Shown here: in pieces, positions 9,043 through 16,272 of the stretch
How positions within the stretch are numbered: position 1 is the first letter of the stretch
Layout: each line of letters begins with the position of its first letter
Source: an uncultured Collinsella sp.
GTDB taxonomy: Bacteria; Actinomycetota; Coriobacteriia; Coriobacteriales; Coriobacteriaceae
Assembly: GCA_902476475.1 (NCBI GenBank)
Contig: CABSDO010000018.1
Location: 1 to 24,256, forward strand
Reading direction: 5' to 3'
Length of the DNA: 24,256 nt
The notes under the pieces: generated by a model
What the model saw: only the letters and a program-made list of their open reading frames with translations
What the model was told of the DNA's origin: nothing
The model's database searches: none
Made by a program: the position numbers and the translations under genes

Positions 9043-10491
9043 ATGGCGATGTTTAATCAAAAAAATAAGGTGACACGCGCGGACTATGAGCAGTGGCGAG
9101 CCGGACAGGATGAGACGGCGGCTCGCATCGCGTCCGACCCCGATAGACTCCTGTTCCATGTGGAGCCTGAGCTTGGCTGGCTCAACGACCCCAACGGTTT
9201 GGTGCAGATTGGTGATACGTATCACATCTATCACCAATACGATCCGTTCGATGCTGCGCATGGCGGTCCAGTGCTTTGGAACCATCTGACGACAAAGGAT
9301 TTTGTGACGTACGAGAATCACGGCCCCGCGCTGTTCCCCGATTCCGATTTGGATTCGAACGGAGCGTATTCTGGTTCTGCCTTCGTACGTGATGGCAAGA
9401 TTCACTACTTCTATACCGGCAACGTCAAGCATTTTGATCGCGATGATTACGACTACGTGTTGACGGGTCGTGAGCAAAACCAGATTCATATGGTTGCGGA
9501 GAATCCCGACGAATTGGGCGAGAAGCGCATAGCTGTTGGACCGGTCGATTACCCCGACGATATCGGTACGCACGTGCGCGACCCCAAGATCCTTGAGCAC
9601 GATGGTATCTACTACATGGTTCTGGGCGCTCGTACGAAAGACGACCGCGGCTGCGTGCTTGTCTATACCTCGCGCGATCTAGAGGACTGGAACTATGCGA
9701 CGCGTATTGAGCTGGGCGAGAAGTTTGGCTTTATGTGGGAGTGCCCCGATCTGTTTGAGCTCGATGGTGAGCTTGTTCTCGTTTGCTGTCCGCAGGGTGT
9801 GCCTGCCGATGGTTGGCGTTACCGCAATCCGCATCAGTGCGTGTGGTTCCCTATCGAGGCCGATTGGGAGGCGCCGAGCTTTAAAATCGTCAGGCAGGGC
9901 ATGCCCCCGATGGTCGATGCCGGTTTTGATTTCTATGCTCCGCAGTCCTTTGAGGATGCTGCAGGCCGGCGTTTGATGATCGGATGGTCGGGTTGCCCCG
10001 ACGCGACAGCAGAAAACCCGACGGTGGCACGCGGGTGGCAGTGCGCGTTGACGGTGCCGCGAGAGCTGAGCATGCGCGATGGTAAGCTCTGCCAGCAGCC
10101 GGCGCACGAGATTGAGAGGATGCGCGGTGGCTGCGTTCGTGCTGTAGGCGAAGAGACCGTCGAGGAGCCGGGACGCCTGTTTGATGTCGTGGTTTCCTGT
10201 GAGGGCGCCAAGATGATCGAGCTCGAAATCCGCAAGGGTGTCTTTGTGCGTTATGCGGAGGGGATGCTTACCCTCGATATGGGTAATGAAGGCTATGGGC
10301 GAGACCGGAGGTCGATTGAGCTCAGCGAGCTTCGCGACCTGCGCGTGCTTTCGGACACTACGATGGTCGAGATTTTTGCCAACGGCGGCGAGGCAGCACT
10401 TACGAGCCGTACCTATTCGCCGGCGGTTTCGGCGATGGGGTTGCATGCCGAGGGTGCGGCGTCGATGGATTTCTACCGTCTCGCGCATTAA
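9043..10491 (+). CDS. scrB: Sucrose-6-phosphate hydrolase (canonical GH32)
   Basis: This 482-aa cytoplasmic GH32 enzyme has complete catalytic motifs: GWLNDPNG with nucleophile Asp49, the RDP aspartate Asp180 in THVRDPKI, and MWECPDLF with acid/base Glu233. It most likely cleaves the sucrose-6-phosphate made by the PTS transporter just upstream into glucose-6-phosphate and fructose. The propeller is followed by a C-terminal beta-sandwich domain (from about residue 340, ending ASMDFYRL). Two ATGs six nt apart (9043 and 9049) are possible; the GAAGG at 9035-9039 is better spaced for the second. Compared with the GH32 protein at 6068-7450, its motifs are standard, so the two enzymes probably split the substrate range. 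Transcription probably continues from the PTS gene, although a weak hairpin lies between. Confidence 0.92.
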   Translation: MAMFNQKNKVTRADYEQWRAGQDETAARIASDPDRLLFHVEPELGWLNDPNGLVQIGDTYHIYHQYDPFDAAHGGPVLWNHLTTKDFVTYENHGPALFPDSDLDSNGAYSGSAFVRDGKIHYFYTGNVKHFDRDDYDYVLTGREQNQIHMVAENPDELGEKRIAVGPVDYPDDIGTHVRDPKILEHDGIYYMVLGARTKDDRGCVLVYTSRDLEDWNYATRIELGEKFGFMWECPDLFELDGELVLVCCPQGVPADGWRYRNPHQCVWFPIEADWEAPSFKIVRQGMPPMVDAGFDFYAPQSFEDAAGRRLMIGWSGCPDATAENPTVARGWQCALTVPRELSMRDGKLCQQPAHEIERMRGGCVRAVGEETVEEPGRLFDVVVSCEGAKMIELEIRKGVFVRYAEGMLTLDMGNEGYGRDRRSIELSELRDLRVLSDTTMVEIFANGGEAALTSRTYSPAVSAMGLHAEGAASMDFYRLAH

Positions 10492-10550
10492 CCGTGCGTG
10501 GAACACGATTGGACTTGCTGGGCGGAATGTGTCGCAGTTGCCGCAGCGAA

Positions 10551-10617
10551 CTACCGTTTATCGCGTATAGCTACCGTTTGCGGAGTAAGTAACACATTGT
10601 TGCAAACCGTGTAGAAT
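10551..10617 (+). promoter_or_regulatory. Candidate promoter and paired direct repeats upstream of degV
   Basis: In the 276-bp gap before the DegV gene, CTACCGTTT occurs at 10551-10559 and again at 10571-10579, 20 bp apart on nearly the same helix face. Downstream, GTAACA (10589-10594) and TAGAAT (10612-10617) are spaced by 17 nt and make a reasonable promoter. A 7-bp stem GAGACGC/GCGTCTC (10644-10650 with 10676-10682) followed by TTT lies in the leader and could attenuate. The rest of the gap shows nothing recognisable. Confidence 0.35.
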
Positions 10618-10767
10618 CCTAAATAAGCACGGAGTTTTCCAGGGAGACGCTGTCCTTTGTTGTGTGCAAGGGGCGGCGTCTCTTTGGCGCTTTGCGGCCG
10701 TTGTGCAACAGTGCGGCGGCGCGTGCCATGTATTGAAAAGCCAATGTCGAGATGGGTCGTGATAAGA

Positions 10768-11622
10768 ATGGGCAAGTACGTAATCGTGGTTGAGTCTGGG
10801 TCGGATGTGACGCCGGAGCTCTGCGAGCGCTACGGCATCGTGCGCGTGCCCATGCATGTCACGATTGCTGACGAGACCGTTGAGGATGGTTCAATCGATC
10901 CGCTCGAGATTTATTCGCGCTGCAACGAGTTTGGCGTGATGCCCAAGACCAGTGGCTGCGCGCCGGCGGATTTTGCTCACGTGTACGACCGCATTCACGC
11001 TGAGCAGCCCGACGCGACCATTTTGCATCTCGCGTATTCCGAGGTCACGACTTGCTCGCATCAATCATCGAAGATCGCCGCCAAGGGTCGCGACTACGTC
11101 TACTCCATGGACACGCGCTTTGTCTCGGTGGGCCAGTCGCTCGTTGCCGTCGAGACCGCTAAGTATATTGAGGCTCATCCCGATGCCACCGTCGACGAGA
11201 TCTTTGCTTTTACGAATTCCGTCATGGACCGCGTGCTGCTGGGCTTTGTCCCTACCGACCTTGCCTTCCTTAAGGCGGGCGGTCGTCTGTCCAACGTCGC
11301 GTTCCTAGGCGCCCATCTGCTCAAGATTAAGCCCTGCATTGAGGTGACGGACGGCAAGTTCGTGGCGACCAAGAAATTCCGCGGTTCTATGCTCAAGTGC
11401 GCCCGTGCCTTTATTGACCACATGGTTGCTAAGGGCGAGATTGATTACTCGCACATTGGCCTGGCGTATTCAGTAGGCCTTTCCGAGGAGCTGCGCGACG
11501 ACATGGAAGTCTATGCGCACGACCTGGGCTTTAGGGACGTTACCTGGACTCAGGTCGGCGGCGTCATCTCGAGCCATTGCGGCCCGACCGCCTTCGGTGC
11601 GGTGCTCACGCTTAAGGCGTAA
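10768..11622 (+). CDS. DegV family fatty-acid-binding protein
   Basis: This 284-aa cytoplasmic protein is of normal DegV length. It shows the family landmarks: YVIVVESGSDVTPE at the N-terminus, KTSGCAPADF (TSxP region) near 70, the conserved MDTRFVSVGQSLVA segment near 113, FLKAGGRLSNVAFLGAHLLKIKP near 175 and a C-terminal SSHCGPTAFGAV. DegV/FakB proteins bind a fatty acid; in the known FakAB system they present it to the kinase FakA for phosphorylation. No FakA-like kinase is in the window. The start ATG at 10768 is chosen by family alignment because no clear ribosome site precedes it; ATG 10744 would add eight residues. It stands as a single gene between the sucrose locus and pflA. Confidence 0.88.
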   Translation: MGKYVIVVESGSDVTPELCERYGIVRVPMHVTIADETVEDGSIDPLEIYSRCNEFGVMPKTSGCAPADFAHVYDRIHAEQPDATILHLAYSEVTTCSHQSSKIAAKGRDYVYSMDTRFVSVGQSLVAVETAKYIEAHPDATVDEIFAFTNSVMDRVLLGFVPTDLAFLKAGGRLSNVAFLGAHLLKIKPCIEVTDGKFVATKKFRGSMLKCARAFIDHMVAKGEIDYSHIGLAYSVGLSEELRDDMEVYAHDLGFRDVTWTQVGGVISSHCGPTAFGAVLTLKA

Positions 11623-11700
11623 AGGCTGTAGGCGAGCATTCTTCGGCTTCACATCTCGACATGGGCTCCCGTCACGGTAATGGGGGATAGATTAAAACGT

Positions 11701-11749
11701 GCCATTCTAGCCCGAGACGTTTAAACGCAAACGTATGGGCTAGAATGGC
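11701..11749. promoter_or_regulatory. 13-bp inverted repeat enclosing a GTTTAAAC palindrome, upstream of pflA
   Basis: GCCATTCTAGCCC (11701-11713) and GGGCTAGAATGGC (11737-11749) are perfect complements. The 23-nt interval contains CGTTTAAACG (11718-11727), itself a perfect palindrome. It lies between the degV stop and pflA, 46 nt before the pflA start. It may be the degV terminator (no T-run) or a regulatory site for pflA; TAGAAT (11741-11746) in the right arm could also be a -10. Confidence 0.5.
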
Positions 11750-11795
11750 TCTGGCATTTATGTAGCTAAAATCAAAGAGAGGCAAGGTAGCGGGA

Positions 11796-12614
11796 ATGGC
11801 TGAGATGACGCTCGAGGGTGTAGACGCTCGTCCCGAGGACTCTGCGTTTGCCCTGGGCCGCGTGCATTCGATTGAGACGATGGGAACGGTCGATGGACCC
11901 GGCATCCGCTTCGTGGTGTTTGTTCAGGGCTGCCCCATGCGCTGTGCGTATTGCCACAACCCCGACACCTGGTCGGTTAACGGCGGCACCATGGTGACCG
12001 TCGAGCACCTGATGGACGAGTTCCAGAGCAACCATGAGTTTTACCGCAGCGGCGGTATTACGGTGTCCGGCGGCGAGCCGCTCCTGCAGCCCGCGTTTTT
12101 AGCCGACCTGTTCCGCGCCATGCACAATAACCCCGATGGTCGCGTGCATACCTGCTTGGATAGCTGCGGCTATGCGTTCGATCCCGCGCATCCCGAGAAG
12201 TTCGATGCCGTACTCAACGAAACCGATATGGTGCTGCTCGACATTAAGCATGCCGATCCCGTCGAGCATAAAAAGCTGACCGGTTGCGATCCCGCACGCA
12301 TCCTGGCGTTTGGTGATGAGCTTGCCCGTCGCAAGATTAAGGTCGTTATCCGCCACGTGGTGGTGCCCGGCATTACCGATACGGTTGAGGAGTGCGAGGC
12401 ACTCGGTCGTCTGATTGCCCCGTGGCATAACGTGGTGGGCCTGGAAATGCTGCCGTATCACACGATGGGTGTCGTCAAGTACGAGCAATTGGGCATTCCC
12501 TATAAGCTCGAGGGCGTTCCACAGATGGATACCACACGCATGCCCGAGCTGCGCAACGCCGTCATGATGGGCATGAAAAAGCGCCGCGCGGAACTCAAAA
12601 ACGCCATCGGCTAG
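11796..12614 (+). CDS. pflA: Pyruvate formate-lyase activating enzyme (radical SAM)
   Basis: This 272-aa cytoplasmic radical SAM enzyme uses a 4Fe-4S cluster and S-adenosylmethionine to create the glycyl radical in pyruvate formate-lyase. The cluster motif CPMRCAYC is at Cys46, Cys50 and Cys53, preceded by ETMGTVDGPGIRFVVFVQG as in PflA proteins. The SGGEPLLQ SAM-binding motif lies near residue 90. It is slightly longer than E. coli PflA (246 aa) because of about 20 extra N-terminal residues; ATG 11805 would trim three. A GAGAGG/AAGG-rich stretch precedes the start. It is separated from the two PFL cistrons by the sucrose locus and degV, so it is transcribed separately. Its expected target loop, RVSGYA, is on the small subunit at 4319-4570. 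Confidence 0.95.
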   Translation: MAEMTLEGVDARPEDSAFALGRVHSIETMGTVDGPGIRFVVFVQGCPMRCAYCHNPDTWSVNGGTMVTVEHLMDEFQSNHEFYRSGGITVSGGEPLLQPAFLADLFRAMHNNPDGRVHTCLDSCGYAFDPAHPEKFDAVLNETDMVLLDIKHADPVEHKKLTGCDPARILAFGDELARRKIKVVIRHVVVPGITDTVEECEALGRLIAPWHNVVGLEMLPYHTMGVVKYEQLGIPYKLEGVPQMDTTRMPELRNAVMMGMKKRRAELKNAIG

Positions 12615-12627
12615 CGAGCCATTTTCA

Positions 12628-12660
12628 GGCACTCATTGGGGACAGACTTAAATGAGTGCC
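12628..12660. repeat. Short palindrome with a GGGGACAGAC loop after pflA
   Basis: GGCACTCATT (12628-12637) pairs with AATGAGTGCC (12651-12660), with loop GGGGACAGACTTA. It lies 13 nt after the pflA stop. The TGGGGACAGAC string resembles palindromic units I have seen near REP-associated transposases in other bacteria, but no transposase is present here. It may serve as a weak terminator. Confidence 0.5.
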
Positions 12661-12696
12661 CCTGGGCACCAAGTTGATTGCCAAAGAGCCCCGTCA

Positions 12697-12763
12697 AGTT
12701 GCGGTGGAATAGTTCTTGTTTTTCGGCTTATGCCGCCCAAGCAGGAACTATTCCACCGCAACT
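12697..12763. repeat. Long palindrome with inner hairpin between pflA and the serine hydrolase gene
   Basis: A 22-bp inverted repeat (12697-12718 with 12742-12763, one T/C difference that still allows G-U pairing) surrounds a 23-nt loop containing a small GGC/GCC stem (12725-12727 with 12732-12734). The arm begins AGTTGCGGTGGAATAGTTC. Together with the palindrome at 12628-12660 it fills much of the 307-bp gap; nothing else recognisable is there. No poly-T follows. It looks like a dispersed palindromic repeat rather than a gene-specific terminator. Confidence 0.65.
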
Positions 12764-12921
12764 GCGTTTTGGGCGGAGATGCGCAACAGAATCGTGCCAT
12801 TTGGATAAATACGCTTGTGGTTTCTTTAAAGACACCTTAAACGCCGCTGAATATCTTTGGAAAGAAATGCCTGCTCGGTATTATGCTGCTCGTATATGAA
12901 CGGTAGCAGTCAGGAGACCAC

Positions 12922-14040
12922 GTGCGAAACAACGCATCGCGGGACGAGTATGTGCCGCAGCATAGCAGCAGATATGAGACGAAGGGCACGTCTTCGCGTG
13001 GCCTTGCTGGCGCTCGCATCCGCGTGACGAAGATCGCCGCCATTGGGATGCTGACGTTGACGGTTATTATCCTCGGAATTACCGCCAAAACCTACGCGTC
13101 GGAGCGAATGGCACACTCAGATGCGTCAACGGTACAGACGCAAAACAAAAAGGTCTCTGAATCTAAAGCCACCGCAAGTCAAACCCTGTCGACAGCGAGC
13201 CTCAAGACGAGGCTTTCGAAGGCGGACTTTAACGATATTCCCTCAGGCGATACCGTGCAGACCTTCTCACTGGTTGATGACCAGATCCCCGCCCTGGAGG
13301 ATGAGAGCCTCGTCGTGCTCCAAGATGCCCTGAGTCAGGCGCAGGAGCTGGGCGATGTGGGCGTAGTGTTCTACGACCTATCGAGCGGCAAGGGCGTGAC
13401 GTATAACGCGGACGCTGAGGTGTACGGTGCGAGTAGCTACAAGGCACTCTATGCGCTGTACATCTGCGAATCTCTGGTCGAGACGGGCCAGGTCTCACTC
13501 GATGATTCCCTTGGCACCTATGGCGGCTACAACATGGGCTGGCAGACGGTGCGCGACCTGATCGAGGCCGCGGTCGTTAATTCGGACAACGATTCGTTTA
13601 TCGCGTTGCGTGCGGCGTTTGACCGTGTCGGTTACGAGGATTGGATTTTCGGTCTTGGCGTCGATTACGATACCGCACTCGATCCGATGAGTGATTTTCC
13701 CACTTATTGCCCGCGCACCTCGGCCAAGTTGTGGTGCGAGATGAGCGAGTATCTGAGCCATGATACCGAGACGTCACAATGGCTGTCGGGCCTTCTGGCC
13801 TCTACGGCCCGATCGTTTATTCGTGACGGCATTGCGGACGACCAAGCCTTGGTGCGCAACAAGGCAGGCTGGATTAGCGAGGATGGTTGCTATTCGACAT
13901 GCGATGCGGGCCTTATCGACATCGATGGCCGTACCTATGTCATGAGCATCATGACATCGATGCCGTGGAGCGACCGCTCGAGCGAGGTTACGGCTGCGAT
14001 TGCAAAGGCTCTGTTTGATACGCGAGCTGCGCTGGCCTAG
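12922..14040 (+). CDS. Membrane-anchored beta-lactamase/DD-peptidase-fold serine hydrolase
   Basis: This 372-aa protein has a positively charged N-terminus, one membrane segment (about residues 35-55, AAIGMLTLTVIILGITA), a low-complexity Ser/Thr/Lys linker to about 120, and an extracellular penicillin-recognising domain. Catalytic motifs are in order: SxxK as Ser171-Ser-Tyr-Lys174 in GASSYKALYAL, SDN at 221-223, and KAG at 314-316 in place of KTG. Family members act on peptidoglycan peptides or on beta-lactams; the membrane anchor and the Ala in the third motif make a cell-wall role more likely than resistance, but this is inference. The start is GTG with AGGAGA 4 nt upstream. It is transcribed alone, with long palindromes before it. 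Confidence 0.8.
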   Translation: MRNNASRDEYVPQHSSRYETKGTSSRGLAGARIRVTKIAAIGMLTLTVIILGITAKTYASERMAHSDASTVQTQNKKVSESKATASQTLSTASLKTRLSKADFNDIPSGDTVQTFSLVDDQIPALEDESLVVLQDALSQAQELGDVGVVFYDLSSGKGVTYNADAEVYGASSYKALYALYICESLVETGQVSLDDSLGTYGGYNMGWQTVRDLIEAAVVNSDNDSFIALRAAFDRVGYEDWIFGLGVDYDTALDPMSDFPTYCPRTSAKLWCEMSEYLSHDTETSQWLSGLLASTARSFIRDGIADDQALVRNKAGWISEDGCYSTCDAGLIDIDGRTYVMSIMTSMPWSDRSSEVTAAIAKALFDTRAALA

Positions 14041-14047
14041 CGTGTTC

Positions 14048-14064
14048 GTTTGACGAGGTCAAAC
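14048..14064. promoter_or_regulatory. GTTTGAC palindrome before the MTA/SAH nucleosidase gene
   Basis: GTTTGAC (14048-14054) and GTCAAAC (14058-14064) form a 7-bp inverted repeat around GAG, 54 nt before the start codon. TTGACG (14050-14055) inside it could be a -35, with TACCAT (14075-14080) as a weak -10 at 19 nt. This suggests an operator over the promoter, with low confidence. Confidence 0.3.
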
Positions 14065-14118
14065 AAAATGCTGGTACCATACCGTGGTTGAGAATTTCGT
14101 ATAGGTTTGGGGAATGGC

Positions 14119-14859
14119 ATGGCTACCATCGCGATTATCGGTGCACTCGAAAAAGAGATCATGCAGATTAAGGAAGAGCTGAGCGACGTCTGCGAGGCAC
14201 AGGAGGCGGGCCTGACCGTTGTGAGCGGTGAGTTCGACGGCCTGACGCTTGTCGCCACAACGGCGGGTATGGGCACGGTAAACGCTGCCGCCGCAACACA
14301 GCACCTCATTAGCAAGTATGCTCCACAGGCAGTTGTGCTTTCGGGTATCGCGGGCGGTTTGAACCCCAAGCTCCATATCGACGACGTGGTCATCGGCAAA
14401 CGCCTGCGCTATCTGGATACCGATACCGCGCTTATCGCCGAGTCTGCACCGGGGCTCGAGGAGTTTGGCTCGACGCCTGCGCTGGTCGATATTGCTGCCG
14501 ATGTGCTTTCTGAGCGTGGCTTTGTCAACGCTTCGACAAATGCAGCCGCCTCGAACGAGGGCGCAAAGCAGTTCCTGGTCGGTACGATTGCCACGGGCAA
14601 CCGTTTTGTGACGGGCGCTGCCATGCGCAACGACGCTATCGAGGCGACGCATGCCGATTGTGTCGGCATGGAGGGCGCGGCGATTGCCCATGTCGCAACT
14701 AAAAATGGTGTCGATTGCCTGGTGCTGCGCGCTATCAGCGATAATTGTGATGAGGCGTACGATGCGATTTGCGACCGCGAGTTCGACCTGTTCGAGTATG
14801 CCCGTACCGCGAGTGGCATTACGCTCGATATCGTTCGCCGTATCGCTGCTATCTATTAG
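14119..14859 (+). CDS. mtnN: 5'-methylthioadenosine/S-adenosylhomocysteine nucleosidase
   Basis: This 246-aa cytoplasmic enzyme hydrolyses methylthioadenosine and S-adenosylhomocysteine, recycling methionine and clearing the inhibitory product of methyl transfer. The N-terminus MATIAIIGALEKEI carries the catalytic glutamate region (Glu13 matches Glu12 of E. coli). TAGMGTVNAAAATQ, GIAGGLNPKLHIDDVV, ATGNRFV, the purine-binding VGMEGAAIAHVA and the catalytic aspartate in LRAISDN all follow in order. The ATG at 14119 matches the family start; a TTG 12 nt earlier is not needed. A weak G-rich stretch (TTTGGGGA) serves as ribosome site. It is followed closely (38 bp) by engB, which has its own strong ribosome site, so the two are probably co-transcribed. 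Confidence 0.94.
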   Translation: MATIAIIGALEKEIMQIKEELSDVCEAQEAGLTVVSGEFDGLTLVATTAGMGTVNAAAATQHLISKYAPQAVVLSGIAGGLNPKLHIDDVVIGKRLRYLDTDTALIAESAPGLEEFGSTPALVDIAADVLSERGFVNASTNAAASNEGAKQFLVGTIATGNRFVTGAAMRNDAIEATHADCVGMEGAAIAHVATKNGVDCLVLRAISDNCDEAYDAICDREFDLFEYARTASGITLDIVRRIAAIY

Positions 14860-14897
14860 CGCGCTCTTTTGTAAGAACCTACGACCAAGGAGTGTCC

Positions 14898-15488
14898 ATG
14901 GCCGATTCCATTAACTACCAGCTTGCCAAGTTCGTTGCCAGCTATGGCAAGGTTTCGCAGATTCCCGAGTCCACCTGCCCCGAGGTGAGCTTCGTCGGCC
15001 GCTCCAACGTGGGCAAGTCGTCGATCATGAACAAGCTTTTTGGCCGCAAGAACCTCGTCAAGGTCTCGAGCACACCGGGCAAGACGAGCAACATCAACTT
15101 CTTTGAGGCTGACGACGTGCACTTTGTCGACCTGCCGGGCTATGGTTTCGCCCGTCGTTCCAAGGCCGAGCGCGACCGCTGGGCCGAGCTCATCGGCGAC
15201 TTCTTCGACTCGGAGCGCAGCTTTAACCTGGTCGTGTCGCTGGTGGATATTCGTCACGACCCCAGCAAGCTCGACCATGACATGATCGACTACCTGCAGG
15301 GCAACGAATTCAACTTTATCGTCTGCCTCACCAAGGCCGACAAGCTCAGCCGCACCCAGCAGGCCCGCCAGGCAGCAGCCATCAAAAAGCAGCTCAACGT
15401 CCCGGCCGAGAACGTAATCATCACAAGCTCCCAAACCGGTGCCGGCATCGACGAACTTAAAAAGCGCATCGCCGAGGCCTGCCTCTAG
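14898..15488 (+). CDS. engB: Ribosome biogenesis GTP-binding protein EngB/YsxC
   Basis: This 196-aa GTPase is needed for large ribosomal subunit assembly. The GTP-binding motifs are all present: G1 GRSNVGKS (34-41), G2 threonine in STPGKTSNINFF (Thr59), G3 DLPG (78-81) in VDLPGYGFA, G4 TKAD (145-148), and a G5-like SSQTGAG near the end. Length is normal. The ATG at 14898 follows AAGGAG by 7 nt; upstream in-frame extension has no support. A strong stem-loop with T-run lies 36 nt after the stop. It marks the left boundary of a lower-GC accessory patch. Confidence 0.96.
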   Translation: MADSINYQLAKFVASYGKVSQIPESTCPEVSFVGRSNVGKSSIMNKLFGRKNLVKVSSTPGKTSNINFFEADDVHFVDLPGYGFARRSKAERDRWAELIGDFFDSERSFNLVVSLVDIRHDPSKLDHDMIDYLQGNEFNFIVCLTKADKLSRTQQARQAAAIKKQLNVPAENVIITSSQTGAGIDELKKRIAEACL

Positions 15489-15523
15489 GGCATGCCGCAC
15501 TGTCAAACAACTTTTGTCTATCT

Positions 15524-15575
15524 ATATCACCCCAGTGATAGTTATTGGTAAACTATCACTGGGGTGATATTTTTG
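15524..15575. terminator. 20-bp palindrome: engB terminator and possible operator of the next operon
   Basis: A perfect 20-bp inverted repeat (15524-15543 with 15551-15570) has loop ATTGGTA and is followed by TTTTG, which fits an intrinsic terminator for engB. Each arm also contains its own small palindrome, ATCAC-N4-GTGAT (15526-15539 and 15555-15568, centres 29 bp apart), which looks like a pair of operator sites. TTGTCT (15514-15519) and GATAGT (15537-15542), 17 nt apart, could be a promoter covered by the first site. The next start codon is only 19 nt beyond the right arm. Confidence 0.7.
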
Positions 15576-15588
15576 TTTGGAGGTCGAT

Positions 15589-16272
15589 ATGGAGCTTTGG
15601 CACGGGTCGGAGGTTGTTGTCGAGCATCCGTCGTTGGATAAATGCAGACAATTCAATGACTATGGGCGCGGGTTTTATTGCACGCCACATGAAGAAATGG
15701 CGATGGAATGGGCATGCCGGACCGAGTCGGATGGCATTGCAAATCGATATGAACTTGATTTAGATGGCCTTTCGGTCTTGGATTTAGAGTCTGGGGAGTT
15801 TTCAATCCTCAATTGGCTTGCGATTTTGGCCGACAACCGGGAGTTTAATGTCTCGACGCCGCTAGCACGCGACGGACTTCGATTTCTGCTTGATAACTGT
15901 TTGATTGATATTTCTTCTTACGACGTTATTCGGGGCTATCGTGCCGACGACTCGTATTTTTCTTTTGCAAGGCAGTTTGTTAATGGCATGATTTCGCTCC
16001 GACAACTTCAGCGCATTATGCGCCTGGGCGATCTAGGCATTCAATATGCTCTTATGAGTGAGCGCGCATTCTCGGCGATTAGATTCTGCGATTGGAAGCC
16101 GGCTTCGGGATCTGAGTTTTATCCCAAGCGTTTTGAGCGAGAGCAGAACGCTCGGCGCAAGTACTTGGACACGGTAAATGGATTTGATTCTGAAGGTATC
16201 GACATCAAGGATTTAATGGCGGGGAGGGTTGATTTGGATGATCCAAGAGTTAACGAGTTGTGGTCCGAGTAG
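15589..16272 (+). CDS. DUF3990-like protein, probable ADP-ribosyltransferase-fold toxin
   Basis: This 227-aa soluble protein has no signal peptide or membrane segment. Its N-terminus, MELWHGSEVVVEHP followed by NDYGRGFYCTPHEEMAMEWA, fits the DUF3990 pattern (LYHGS...I..P, then YGxGFYLT) and resembles the first two conserved parts of ADP-ribosyltransferase folds, with His5 and Tyr30 (in GRGFY) as candidate NAD-binding residues. The stop overlaps the start of the XRE-domain gene by about 35 nt, so the pair is one operon with translational coupling. Such pairs are usually toxin-antitoxin modules; toxicity here is inference. The ATG at 15589 follows GGAGG at 5-nt spacing. Base composition is visibly more A/T-rich than the flanking housekeeping genes, consistent with acquisition. 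A final conserved glutamate could not be assigned. Confidence 0.7.
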   Translation: MELWHGSEVVVEHPSLDKCRQFNDYGRGFYCTPHEEMAMEWACRTESDGIANRYELDLDGLSVLDLESGEFSILNWLAILADNREFNVSTPLARDGLRFLLDNCLIDISSYDVIRGYRADDSYFSFARQFVNGMISLRQLQRIMRLGDLGIQYALMSERAFSAIRFCDWKPASGSEFYPKRFEREQNARRKYLDTVNGFDSEGIDIKDLMAGRVDLDDPRVNELWSE

